Below are positions 8,580 through 16,307 of a stretch of 26,306 nucleotides of DNA, piece by piece; the stretch's first letter is position 1; the number at the start of each line of letters is the position of its first letter. The notes under the pieces are model-generated. The model was not told the DNA's origin. It searched no databases and saw nothing but the letters and a program-made list of their open reading frames with translations. Position numbers and translations under genes: made by a program. This DNA comes from JARLFX01 sp036404255 (GTDB lineage Bacteria > Acidobacteriota > Terriglobia > Terriglobales > Acidobacteriaceae), in the NCBI GenBank assembly GCA_036404255.1, contig DASWOP010000002.1:1-26306 (forward strand), read 5' to 3'.

Positions 8580-8972
8580 ATGCTCCTCGGCAGCAAATTG
8601 CGGGCAATTGCCTCTCGGATCGACTACCGTCGTCCATTGCTGTTTGTTGCGGTAATTCTGGCAAGCTGGCTTCTAAGTCCGCAGAGCGTATTACCGACTC
8701 TTGTCTTTCTGGCGATACTGATTAAGGTCTGCGTCGATCTTGTCCGTCACAAATCATCCCGGTTCGTATGGATTCTTACGCTTGTCTTCGCCTTTGCCGC
8801 AGTGGGTGTAGTTCACGATGCGACTATTCCAAACTATGCAAGCGCGCGCTGTGCCGATGGAACGTATAGCTATTCTGCGCACAGAAGCGGGACGTGCTCG
8901 TGGCATCATGGCGTCGCACAGTGGCACCCGCGCATTCCGCCTTGGTGGAATGCGCGACAGCAGGTGTACTGA
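8580..8972 (+). CDS. Membrane protein with DUF3761-like C-terminal domain
   Basis: 130 aa. The first ~85 residues are largely hydrophobic, with segments near 19-35 (LLFVAVILASWLL), 37-52 and 62-80. The tail reads CADGTYSYSAHRSGTCSWHHGVAQW, matching the short DUF3761 signature: two cysteines, a YSxSxHRSGTCSxHxGV core, and a His-rich centre. The tail would sit outside the cytoplasm if the helices insert as predicted. DUF3761 has no established function. No good ribosome site is visible upstream of the ATG. Codon use is less GC-rich than in the preceding housekeeping genes, consistent with an accessory gene. Confidence 0.7.
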   Translation: MLLGSKLRAIASRIDYRRPLLFVAVILASWLLSPQSVLPTLVFLAILIKVCVDLVRHKSSRFVWILTLVFAFAAVGVVHDATIPNYASARCADGTYSYSAHRSGTCSWHHGVAQWHPRIPPWWNARQQVY

Positions 8973-8992
8973 CTGAAGCCGCTGTTACTATC

Positions 8993-9187
8993 TCATCTGC
9001 TCCCTCCCCTATTGCTCGCGACTGAATTTTTTAACTTCGGCCTTGGAAATGGCTGGGGTTCGTGGTTCGGAAAAACTTTGCCATCCTCCAGATCGAATAC
9101 CTTTCCGCAAGGGCATCGTTTCCGTGAAAACCTGCTTCCCTCAATCCAATACTTATCGGCAAGTAGTCCGCTGTGCATGCAATTCAC
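8993..9187 (-). CDS. Possible small zinc-type protein, 64 aa
   Basis: GTG at 9187 preceded by GAGG at about 7 bases; an in-frame ATG at 9178 is an alternative. The product has a compact RCPCGKVFDLEDGKVFPNHEP segment with a C-x-C pair and a His, suggesting metal binding, followed by a Pro/Arg-rich tail. It is convergent with the DUF3761-like gene. No family is recognised and the reading could be a chance frame. Confidence 0.35.
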   Translation of the reverse strand: MNCMHSGLLADKYWIEGSRFSRKRCPCGKVFDLEDGKVFPNHEPQPFPRPKLKNSVASNRGGSR

Positions 9188-9339
9188 CTAGCACCTCTTT
9201 AAGAAAAGGGGAACATGAAAATAGAAAGCTTGCCACAAGAAACGCTCAACCCTCTTTTCGGGGAGTGGTTTATGACAATTGATGGCTTCGTGAAAATACG
9301 ATACGTTTTTGCAATCGACTAGGGATGCGATGTTCGATC

Positions 9340-10353
9340 TCAAGCTTGCAAGGAATGGTCGAGAATCCATCGAGCTACGCGCTCGTTAGCTCTGGAGATT
9401 TGAGACGCACTCAGGTTTTCTGCAAAGCTATCAATGAGTTCGGTATGGGTCTCCTGCGTGGTTTCTATCTTTGCAACGCCAAGCTTCAGCCAAAAATATC
9501 CTTCCTCATAGTCCTGTGGGACGCCATGACCATCGCAGTAGAGTGCGCCAAGCGTTTGCTGCGCTTCTTCATCACCTTGGTCCGCAGCCTTGCGGAACCA
9601 AGTCGCACCTTCTGCGACATCCTGCGGCACTCCCCGTCCATACAGATATAAATTGCCGAGCCTGCACTGAGCTGGCGCCCAGCCCTGTTCGGCGGATTTG
9701 CGATACCAGGTCGCTGCTTCGTTTTCATCCTCCGGCACGCCCTTCCCGTAGTAGTAGAGATCGCCCAAACTATACTGGGACAGAGCACCACCGTAATCGG
9801 CACCTCTTCGATACCACTTAGCCGCCTCCGCGTAATTCTGCTGGACACCCTGGCCCAACTCATAAAGCCGGCCAATATTGTGATCTAAAAATGGATAACC
9901 GGATGCAGCGGCTTGAAGCCACCAACGCATGGCTTCTGCAAAATCTACCTCTACGCCCCTACCGTAGTAATACCTGTATCCGAGTGTTACCTGAGCAAGT
10001 TGGTCATCCTGTTCGGCCGCTTTGCGATGCCAGACGACACCCTTGGCATAGTCTTGAGGGACGCCCTTACCGTCGTCATATAGTATGCCGAGCATATGCT
10101 GTGCGCGAGCATGGCCCTGATGTGCAGCCTTGCGATACCATATTGCGGCCTGCACATAATCCGTTGGATGATCGTCGCCACTGTAATACGAGTGACCAAG
10201 ATTGTATTGTGCCTCTGCATCACCAAGATGAGCGTCTATACGATCCAAATCTTTGCGGCCACGTGCAGCCAAACTATTGCAGCCGTCCGACATGACAAGC
10301 GAGGAGTCCTCTTTTTTGTTCGGCAGCATCAAGATGTCATGCTTATCAGCCAT
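9340..10353 (-). CDS. Sel1-repeat (SLR) protein
   Basis: 337 aa, no signal peptide or membrane helix, so cytoplasmic. After a ~45-residue N-terminus come seven tandem 36-residue Sel1 repeats (about 46-297). Each carries the A-x-x-LG-x-x-Y ... GxGVxxDxxEAxxWYRKAAxQG pattern, for example LGILYDDGKGVPQDY and LGNLYLYGRGVPQDV. Repeats 3 and 4 are the most divergent. A ~40-residue tail follows. Sel1 solenoids are protein-protein adaptor scaffolds. The gene starts 8 bases before the end of the upstream J-domain gene, with GGAG inside that gene, so the two are translationally coupled. The pairing suggests that the solenoid presents or recognises clients for a J-domain co-chaperone; this is inference. 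Confidence 0.92.
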   Translation of the reverse strand: MADKHDILMLPNKKEDSSLVMSDGCNSLAARGRKDLDRIDAHLGDAEAQYNLGHSYYSGDDHPTDYVQAAIWYRKAAHQGHARAQHMLGILYDDGKGVPQDYAKGVVWHRKAAEQDDQLAQVTLGYRYYYGRGVEVDFAEAMRWWLQAAASGYPFLDHNIGRLYELGQGVQQNYAEAAKWYRRGADYGGALSQYSLGDLYYYGKGVPEDENEAATWYRKSAEQGWAPAQCRLGNLYLYGRGVPQDVAEGATWFRKAADQGDEEAQQTLGALYCDGHGVPQDYEEGYFWLKLGVAKIETTQETHTELIDSFAENLSASQISRANERVARWILDHSLQA

Positions 10354-11125
10354 GATTCTTTAACTCCACCACCAAAGTCTTATGCTTCTTCTCTAAACCA
10401 GCAACCCGCTCACGTACATCGGCAGCAAGCTCGGCGAGAAGGTCTCGTCCCTCTTGTTGAGCGGCCTTAGTGTTCTGCTTCAGTTGCGCGATCTCACTTG
10501 TGCGTAGGCTGTTCAATTCCTTTTCGATTGCCGCTATGTTCTTCCTTGCCTGATGAATCTGGCGGATGATGCGGATAAGTTCTGCTCCGATGCCTTCGCC
10601 TTGCACCGATTCGCTGGACTCGCGGTAGTCATCGAGGATGCGCTGGAGCGTTTCAACGTCGCCTCGGCTGTAGGCATCGTTTGCCTGTGCCATCAAGCGG
10701 GTGCGGCGTTGCTGGTCGGCGGCATCTTTGGCAAAGTCGGGATGGATGCGTTTGGCGACTTCTCGGAAGAGGTTCTTCAGGTCTGCGGAGGGTTGAAAAT
10801 CCTGGGTCTGGGATGTCTCACCATGAGTAGCCTCATGGGTGCCGTCGGCACGCTTGCGGGCTTCGTCGGCGCGCTGCTGAGCGGCAGGTGTGGTATCCCG
10901 CGAGGCTTCCAACTCGGCGATGCGGGCGCTCCATTCGTCCAGTTCGGCATATAAGACGCCAACCTGGCGGAGATATCGCCCTTCAAAACCCTTCAGTTGG
11001 GCGCGGAGATCGGCCAGTTCCAGTTCGCGCTCTGCCAAAGTGGCGCGGACAGAGGCCAGTTCTTCGCGTTTGCGGAGAAGCTCGGCCTCCTCCGGCGTTT
11101 GTTGGTGGACAATCTCGCTTGGCAT
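10346..11125 (-). CDS. Coiled-coil J-domain protein
   Basis: 259 aa from the ATG at 11125, chosen because AGGGA lies 8 bases upstream; the in-frame ATG at 11149 adds 8 residues and has no such site. Numbered from 11149: residues 18-85 form a heptad-like coiled coil rich in Glu, Arg and Leu. Residues ~86-118 are a polar linker. Residues 121-176 resemble a J domain (LKNLFREVAKRIHPDFA), with the diagnostic HPD at 136-138 and a downstream helix (MAQANDAYSRGDVETLQRIL). Residues ~187-267 are a second coiled coil. HPD stimulates Hsp70 ATPase activity in the family. No DnaK or GrpE gene is adjacent. It is the first gene of a two-gene minus-strand operon with the Sel1 protein. Confidence 0.85.
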   Translation of the reverse strand: MPSEIVHQQTPEEAELLRKREELASVRATLAERELELADLRAQLKGFEGRYLRQVGVLYAELDEWSARIAELEASRDTTPAAQQRADEARKRADGTHEATHGETSQTQDFQPSADLKNLFREVAKRIHPDFAKDAADQQRRTRLMAQANDAYSRGDVETLQRILDDYRESSESVQGEGIGAELIRIIRQIHQARKNIAAIEKELNSLRTSEIAQLKQNTKAAQQEGRDLLAELAADVRERVAGLEKKHKTLVVELKNHG

Positions 11126-11191
11126 GTTCTGTGTCCCTGTCGGCATCATTATCCATGCTAACGAAGAAAAAGCAAAATATGGCGATCCGCC

Positions 11192-12343
11192 CTAAACCTG
11201 CACCGCCATCCCAGGCATCCATTCGTAATCAATCGAAAATCCCTGCTTCGCCAGCTCCCGCTCCACATAAGCGCGTTCCAGCTCATTCACCCCAAACTGC
11301 GCGCCCGCATCCGATTTGCTATTGATTTGCGTATACCCTCCCGGCTGCACATCGCCGCAGCGATAGGTGAACACATCGCCATCGCAAAGATTCCGCAGGT
11401 TCAGCTCAAACGTCTCGCGCGTCTGCAGCCAGCGACCCGTCTCCGGCGCGGCAATCTTGTAGACCATCAGCGCCGTCTCATGCGCATGATCTGAAACCGT
11501 GGTCGAAAACTTCAACTCTTTCCCATTGATCGGCTTCAGCCGCGCCGTGCCAATCACGAACGGGCCCCGCCCATACTCTGCCTTGAAGTACCGCGCCCGC
11601 GCCACCTGCATCAGCGCGTCAAACCGGTAATCCGCCAGCCCAAACAGCGCGCCCGCGGCCACATCCAGTCCCGCGGCCATCGCGCGATCATGGTTATCCA
11701 TCCGCAGCTTGAACTCGCGTTTGCGCGGACTCGCATTGTGCCAGCGTCCGTACGCATCCTCATCCAGCGTCTCGTCCCACTGCACGATGCCCTGCAACCC
11801 CGCCCCGCGCAGCGCCTCATACATCTCGCTGCTCTGGTACTCCGTGCATAGCAGCACGCCCGCGCCTTCGCGATCGCCCACCGCCTCTACCGCCTGCTCA
11901 ATGTGTTCCACCAGCATCTTCTGGTCCAAATCGGGGTCCGTCGCGTACACCAGCTCGATCACCCGTGCGTCCCGCGCCATCGCCGCTTCAATCTCCACCG
12001 CCAGCTCGTCCCGAGTCAGCCGGTGCCGAACCGTGTCCTTCCGGTTCGCAGAAAAGTTGCAGTACGGGCAGGCATCCACACAGAAGCTCGAGACATAGAT
12101 CGGCGCCACATACCGCAACCGGTTCTCCTGCCCCGTCCGCCACTGCTGCACATGGCTCCGCAGCAGCTCAAACTGGTCCACCGCCGCCTCATACCGCCCA
12201 ATCTCCAGCAGTTCGCCCAGTTCGGCCAGCCCCAGCTTCGGCTGCGCCAGCAATTCCTCTACCCGGCCCGTGGACGGACACTGCACCCCTTGCAGGATGC
12301 GGCGCACCTCCGCACTCTTTTCCCCATACACAGCACTGAACAT
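11192..12343 (-). CDS. ThiH/HydG-like radical SAM protein
   Basis: 383 aa. The ATG at 12343 follows AAAGGA by 8 bases; the longer open frame upstream overlaps mqnE and is not needed. The radical SAM CxxxCxxC is C88, C92, C95 (CVDACPYCNFS). The middle matches 2-iminoacetate synthase ThiH and HydG: VQWDETLDEDAYGRWH, AAGALFGLADYRFDAL and GTARLKPINGKE. The end keeps a GGYTQ ... QFGVNE region like the family's GGY/QF segment. ThiH and HydG cleave tyrosine to dehydroglycine and p-cresol. No thiazole-synthesis or hydrogenase-maturation genes are here. Instead the gene is divergent from the futalosine operon, so a role linked to menaquinone or another cofactor is plausible but unproven. Confidence 0.85.
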   Translation of the reverse strand: MFSAVYGEKSAEVRRILQGVQCPSTGRVEELLAQPKLGLAELGELLEIGRYEAAVDQFELLRSHVQQWRTGQENRLRYVAPIYVSSFCVDACPYCNFSANRKDTVRHRLTRDELAVEIEAAMARDARVIELVYATDPDLDQKMLVEHIEQAVEAVGDREGAGVLLCTEYQSSEMYEALRGAGLQGIVQWDETLDEDAYGRWHNASPRKREFKLRMDNHDRAMAAGLDVAAGALFGLADYRFDALMQVARARYFKAEYGRGPFVIGTARLKPINGKELKFSTTVSDHAHETALMVYKIAAPETGRWLQTRETFELNLRNLCDGDVFTYRCGDVQPGGYTQINSKSDAGAQFGVNELERAYVERELAKQGFSIDYEWMPGMAVQV

Positions 12344-12512
12344 CGATAAGATCCTTTGGACGGGCGCCCCGCACCCGTCCTCCCTATTAGACACCCGCCG
12401 TCCACCCCAGCCAAACCCGCATCCCACGCAACAATTCACCCCGCCGGCCCGTCCAACAGAGGCAGCCTCTGCCCAATGCAGCGCATCCGCTCCGCGAATA
12501 TACTTAAATCCA
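12344..12512. promoter_or_regulatory. Shared divergent upstream region of the radical SAM gene and mqnE
   Basis: 169 bases between two divergent starts must hold promoters for both. A hairpin GGACGGG/CCCGTCC (12358-12364 with 12374-12380) lies in the 5' leader of the radical SAM gene, just upstream of its ribosome site. No convincing -35/-10 pair or known riboswitch motif (including a TPP box) was seen. Confidence 0.45.
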
Positions 12513-13643
12513 ATGGGTACCCTTATGGAACCACTCTCTTCCCGCGCGGTGCCCGATGCCGCACTCCGCGCCCGCATCGCCTCCGGCACCCGTATCAGCG
12601 CCGAAGAAGCCCTCTTCCTCCTGCAACGCTGGCCCCTGCTCGATCTCGGCACCCTCGCCTTCGAACGCAAGCGCGCCCGCCACGGTGATGTCGTCACCTA
12701 CGTCGTCAATAAGCAGGTGAATCCCACCAATCTCTGCGTGCACTCCTGCAAATTCTGCGACTTCGCCGCCAAGCCGAACGACGCCCACGCCTACACCCTG
12801 GAAGAAGACGGCATCCTCGCCAGCCTCAACGACCCTGAGCTCACCGAAGTTCACATCGTCGGCGGCCTCTGGAAGACCTGGAACCTCGACCGTTCCCTCG
12901 CCCTCATCCGTCGCATCCGCGCCGAATACCCTGACCTCTGGATCAAGGCCTTCACCGCCGTCGAAGTCGATTTCTTCGCCAAATGCACCAAGTCTGACTG
13001 GACCACCGTCCTCACCGCCCTCCGCGAAGCCGGTGTAGACGGCCTCCCCGGCGGCGGCGCCGAAGTCCTCTCCGAGCGCGTCCACCAGGAGCTCTACAAA
13101 GACAAAATGGGCCCGGACAAGTACCTCGCCGTCCACGAAGCCGCCCACAAGATGGGCCTGCCCACCAACTCCACCCTCCTCTTCGGCCACATCGAAACCG
13201 ACGAAGAGATCGTGCAGCACCTCATCCAGCTCCGCGACCTGCAGGACCGCGCCCCCGGCTTTGAAGCCTTCATCCCCCTTGCCTTCCAGCCCGGCGAAAC
13301 CGGCATCCGCACCACGCTCATCTCGCCCATGCGCTGCCTTCAGGTCATCGCCCTCTCGCGCCTCGTGCTCGACAACATCCCCCACATCAAGGCCTACTGG
13401 CCCACCCTCCAGATGGAAACCGGCGTCGCCGCCCTCAGCTTCGGCGCAGACGATCTCGACGGCACCCTCGGCCAGGAACGCATCATGCAGCTCGCCGGAA
13501 CCGGCGCTCCCATCGGCATGGCCAGCGACCTCATGGAGCGCCTCATCCGCGACGCCGGGCAGACCCCCGTCCGCCGCAACGGCCGCTTCGGCCTGCTGCC
13601 CACCACCTCTCCCGCACAAACCACCGTGGGGGCATCACGATGA
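12513..13643 (+). CDS. mqnE: Aminofutalosine synthase MqnE (radical SAM)
   Basis: 376 aa from the ATG at 12513; an ATG at 12525 is equally possible and neither has a strong ribosome site. The radical SAM cysteines are C75, C79, C82 in NLCVHSCKFCDF. The following HIVGGLWKTWNLD, AFTAVEVDFFAK, LPGGGAEVLSERVH, TLLFGHIET and FIPLAFQPGET blocks are typical of MqnE. The enzyme adds the radical from SAM to the mqnA product (3-enolpyruvoyl-benzoate), giving aminofutalosine, in the cytoplasm. Its stop overlaps the mqnA start by 4 bases (ATGA). mqnB and mqnD are not in this window. Confidence 0.94.
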   Translation: MGTLMEPLSSRAVPDAALRARIASGTRISAEEALFLLQRWPLLDLGTLAFERKRARHGDVVTYVVNKQVNPTNLCVHSCKFCDFAAKPNDAHAYTLEEDGILASLNDPELTEVHIVGGLWKTWNLDRSLALIRRIRAEYPDLWIKAFTAVEVDFFAKCTKSDWTTVLTALREAGVDGLPGGGAEVLSERVHQELYKDKMGPDKYLAVHEAAHKMGLPTNSTLLFGHIETDEEIVQHLIQLRDLQDRAPGFEAFIPLAFQPGETGIRTTLISPMRCLQVIALSRLVLDNIPHIKAYWPTLQMETGVAALSFGADDLDGTLGQERIMQLAGTGAPIGMASDLMERLIRDAGQTPVRRNGRFGLLPTTSPAQTTVGASR

Positions 13644-14449
13644 CCGATACAAATACCTCCGCCCTCCGCGTCGGCATCAGTCTCGCCAGCTTCAACAACG
13701 TCGCCCCCTACCGCCTGGTTCCGCCCGCCTGCGACATCGCCTTTGTCAGCGGCGATCCCAGCCAGCTCACCTCGCTCATGGCCCGCGGCGAACTTGACGC
13801 CTGCCTTCTGCCCACCGGCGGCATGCCCGCATTGGACGGCACGTTCACCCCGCTCGGCCCCTATGGCATCGGCTGCAACGGCCACGTGCTCAGCGTCCGA
13901 CTCTTTTCGCGCATTCCCATCCAGCGCCTGCTGGATACCGGCCGCTCCATCTACGTCACTCCGCGCAGCACCACCTCGCGCCTGCTCGTCTCCGAGCTCT
14001 TTCTGATGGACTACGGCCGCCGCCCGCAGATCTCCAGTGACCCCGAGCATTGCGATGCCCGCGTCATCATCGGCGATGAAGCCATGGATCTCAGCCGCGA
14101 AGAGTGGCGCTGGCCCGTCTCGCGCGATCTCGGCGAATGGTGGTTTGAGCAGACCTCGCTGCCCTTCATCTTTGCCCAGTGGGTCGCCCGCCGCACCCTT
14201 GATGCCGCCTCCGTCACCGCGCTACAGCAATGGCTTGAGCAGAACCTCGCCGCTGCCGCTACCGAAGCAGGCCGCGCCCGCATGGCCGCCCTCGCCGTCG
14301 AATCCGGCTGGAGCCCAGCCATGGGCCGCCTCTACTTTGAACGCATCAACTACCGCTTCACACCAGAGCACTTCGCCGGCCTCGCGCTCTTTCACAGCCG
14401 CAGCCGCCTTTTTGATGAAGCCGCCAGAGGAATTGCCAATGCCATTTGA
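13640..14449 (+). CDS. mqnA: Chorismate dehydratase MqnA
   Basis: 269 aa, starting at the ATGA overlap with mqnE. The periplasmic-binding-protein-like fold typical of MqnA is indicated by LRVGISLASFNNVAPY at the N-terminus, CDIAFVSGDPSQLTSLMARGELDACLLP, the YVTPRSTTSRLLVSELF stretch and VIIGDEAM. It removes water from chorismate to make 3-[(1-carboxyvinyl)oxy]benzoate, the first committed step of the futalosine route to menaquinone. The usual N-terminal YxNxxP region is altered here to SFNNVAPY. The gene overlaps mqnC by 11 bases. Confidence 0.9.
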   Translation: MTDTNTSALRVGISLASFNNVAPYRLVPPACDIAFVSGDPSQLTSLMARGELDACLLPTGGMPALDGTFTPLGPYGIGCNGHVLSVRLFSRIPIQRLLDTGRSIYVTPRSTTSRLLVSELFLMDYGRRPQISSDPEHCDARVIIGDEAMDLSREEWRWPVSRDLGEWWFEQTSLPFIFAQWVARRTLDAASVTALQQWLEQNLAAAATEAGRARMAALAVESGWSPAMGRLYFERINYRFTPEHFAGLALFHSRSRLFDEAARGIANAI

Positions 14450-15563
14450 ACGTGTTGCCCCCGAAACCGCCCTCTCCTGGCTGACCGGTATGCCCCTGGT
14501 CGAGCTCATGTCCCGCGCCGACGCCCGCCGCTGGGAGCTGCACCCCACCAACGAAGTCAGCTACGTGCTCGACACCAATCCCAACTACACCAACGTCTGC
14601 ACGGCAAACTGCACCTTCTGCAGCTTCTACCGTCCCGTCGGCCATGGCGAAGCCTACACCCACACGCCCGAGCAGGTCGCCGCCTCCGTCGCCACCGCCT
14701 ACGCGCAGGGCGCGACCACCGTTCTCCTGCAGGGCGGCCACAATCCCGATCTCCCGCTGCAGTACTACCTCGACGTGATCGACGCCATCAAGGCCGCCGC
14801 CCCCGGCATCCATCTCCACCTCTTCTCGCCGTCAGAGATCACCCAGATCGCCCAGTCCGCGCACAAATCCGTCGATGAAGTCCTCCAGATCTTCTGGGAC
14901 CGCGGCTGCAACAGCATGCCCGGCGGCGGTGCCGAGATTCTCGTGGAAAGCGTCCGCCGCCGCGTCTCGCCCAAAAAGCTCTCCGCGCAGGGCTGGCTTG
15001 ACGTCATGCGCAGCGCCCACAAGATCGGCATGAAGACCAGCTCCACCATGATGTACGGCCATCTCGAAGAGCCGAAGGACGTGATCGAACACCTCGTCCG
15101 CCTGCGCGATCTGCAGGACGAAACCGGCGGCTTCTACTCCTTCATCCCGTGGAGCTTCAAGCGCGGCGAATCCCCGCTCTCCCGCCTGGTCAAGCAGGAG
15201 TCGCTCCCCAGCTACTACCTGCGCATCATCGCCATCGCGCGCCTGATGCTCGACAACATCCCCAACATCCAGTGTTCCTGGTTCAACATGGGCATCCGCG
15301 CCGGCCAGCTCGGCCTCTACTCCGGCGCCAACGACTTCGGCGGCCTGCTGATCGAAGAGAACGTCCTCTACGAAGCCCAGCACAAAGTCGCGATCACCCG
15401 CCAATCCATGCTGCAAGCCATCGAAGAAGCCGGCTTCGTCCCCGTCCAGCGCACCACCCTCTACGAGCGCGTCGACACCCCACCCCCCACGCACCTCACC
15501 AACATCCACACCACCATGCAAACCTTCGAACGCCACAAAGGCGCCCAGGAAGTTGTGGTTTAG
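14439..15563 (+). CDS. mqnC: Cyclic dehypoxanthinyl futalosine synthase MqnC (radical SAM)
   Basis: 374 aa. The ATG at 14439 has AGAGGA 8 bases upstream and lies inside the end of mqnA; the longer frame upstream is a shadow of mqnA. The CxxxCxxC motif is C54, C58, C61 (NVCTANCTFCSFYR). TTVLLQGGHNPDLPLQYY, HLHLFSPSEI, NSMPGGGAEILVE, SSTMMYGHLE, FYSFIPWSFKRGE and a GLYSGANDFGG block match MqnC. It cyclises dehypoxanthinyl futalosine by a radical mechanism, the step after MqnB or its equivalent. It ends the operon; the REP-like repeat begins directly at its stop codon. Confidence 0.95.
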   Translation: MPFERVAPETALSWLTGMPLVELMSRADARRWELHPTNEVSYVLDTNPNYTNVCTANCTFCSFYRPVGHGEAYTHTPEQVAASVATAYAQGATTVLLQGGHNPDLPLQYYLDVIDAIKAAAPGIHLHLFSPSEITQIAQSAHKSVDEVLQIFWDRGCNSMPGGGAEILVESVRRRVSPKKLSAQGWLDVMRSAHKIGMKTSSTMMYGHLEEPKDVIEHLVRLRDLQDETGGFYSFIPWSFKRGESPLSRLVKQESLPSYYLRIIAIARLMLDNIPNIQCSWFNMGIRAGQLGLYSGANDFGGLLIEENVLYEAQHKVAITRQSMLQAIEEAGFVPVQRTTLYERVDTPPPTHLTNIHTTMQTFERHKGAQEVVV

Positions 15564-15653
15564 ACACAAAAGTGGGCGCCTCAGCTCTCATCGGCGACCA
15601 CAAAAGCGGGTGCCCCGGGTCTCGCTTCTGAGACCCGGGATGCAGGTGCCCAT
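15564..15653. repeat. REP-like palindromic repeat, copy 1 (upstream of the transposase)
   Basis: It contains a perfect 10-bp hairpin, CCCGGGTCTC (15614-15623) with GAGACCCGGG (15630-15639), around a GCTTCT loop. A shared head (CATCGGNGACCACNAAAGCG) and the tail GGATGCAGGTNCCCAT match the copy at 19812-19905. The head also contains a diverged half-unit (ACACAAAAGTGGGCGCCTCA), in the same arrangement as the other copy. It abuts the mqnC stop. Confidence 0.82.
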
Positions 15654-15700
15654 ATAACCCATACCCTTCTGTGAGCGTAGCCGTAAGTTACGATGTTCCC

Positions 15701-16255
15701 ATGCCGAAAGACCTCAAGCGCTACCAACAGACGGACGGCGACCTGCACTTCATCACCTTCAGCTGTTATCAGCGAAGCCCTCTCCTCGGCACTCCCCAAG
15801 CAAGAGATCTCTTCGAACGATCATTGGAAGCGATGCGGCTCCGTTACGACTTCTTCCTCACCGGATACGTTGTGATGCCGGAGCACGTTCACCTACTCAT
15901 CAGCGAACCGGAGAAGACGATCCTATCGAAGGCACTCCAGGCATTGAAGCTGTCGGTCGCCGCTCAAATGAAGGCAGGCCGCTTCTGGCAGGAACGATAC
16001 TACGACTTCAACGTTTATACCGCGCGCAAGCGAATTGAGAAGCTGCAGTACATGCACCGCAACCCAGTGAAGCGCGCACTGGCGGCAAGCCCGGAACAAT
16101 GGAAGTGGTCCAGCTTCGGCCATTATTGGACCGGAGAACCCGGAGTGGTAGAGATTGAATCCCTGTACACAGGACAGCGGAGAGATCGTGCCGCCGCGAA
16201 AACCCAGGTCTCAGAATCGAGACCTGGGGCACCCACTTCTGTGGCTAAATTGTGA
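15701..16255 (+). CDS. REP-associated tyrosine transposase (IS200/IS605-like, RAYT)
   Basis: 184 aa from the ATG at 15701; an in-frame GTG at 15671 would add 10 residues, and no clear ribosome site separates them. The Y1 HUH motif is H62-V-H64 in MPEHVHLLISEP, the N-terminal HFITFSCYQR strand is typical, and the catalytic tyrosine is Y117 in LQYMHRNPVKRAL. The family cleaves and rejoins single-stranded REP hairpins and is usually domesticated as a single-copy gene. The last ~20 codons (KTQVSESRPGAPTS) are translated from the downstream REP palindrome itself, so the frame runs through the repeat before its stop. Confidence 0.93.
   Translation: MPKDLKRYQQTDGDLHFITFSCYQRSPLLGTPQARDLFERSLEAMRLRYDFFLTGYVVMPEHVHLLISEPEKTILSKALQALKLSVAAQMKAGRFWQERYYDFNVYTARKRIEKLQYMHRNPVKRALAASPEQWKWSSFGHYWTGEPGVVEIESLYTGQRRDRAAAKTQVSESRPGAPTSVAKL
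16203..16245. repeat. REP-like palindromic repeat, copy 2 (inverted, downstream of the transposase)
   Basis: The hairpin CCCAGGTCTC (16203-16212) / GAGACCTGGG (16219-16228) with loop AGAATC is the reverse-oriented, slightly diverged counterpart of the upstream copy. The flanking GCACCCACTTCTGTGG reverse-complements to the CCACAAAAGCGGGTGC head of copy 1. It overlaps the 3' end of the transposase gene. Confidence 0.8.
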
Positions 16256-16307
16256 AATGTGGGCCACTCACGGCACGAACGTGGGATATGTTTAATGGCA
16301 CAATCAA

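Larger units (their letters stand above)
15564..16245 (+). mobile_element. REP-associated transposase unit (RAYT gene between inverted REP copies)
   Basis: A tyrosine transposase gene lies between a REP copy in forward orientation (15564-15653) and a REP hairpin in reverse orientation (16203-16245). This is the typical 'REPtron' arrangement in which a RAYT protein resides among its own substrates. No target-site duplication was determined. Confidence 0.75.

Noticed and set aside
9215..9322. A 35-aa frame with AGGGGA three bases before its ATG (MKIESLPQETLNPLFGEWFM...)
   Set aside because: Too short and the ribosome-site spacing is poor; no homolog recognised and it could be chance.
12344..12512. 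Possible TPP riboswitch upstream of the ThiH-like gene
   Set aside because: Looked for the conserved TPP-box segments because of the ThiH similarity; none is present, only a simple 7-bp hairpin.
12344..12697. N-terminal extension of the radical SAM gene to 12697
   Set aside because: It overlaps mqnE by more than 150 bases and is compositionally a shadow; the ATG at 12343 has a good ribosome site.
12504..13619. 371-codon minus-strand frame, Gly/Glu/Ala-rich
   Set aside because: Antisense shadow of mqnE.
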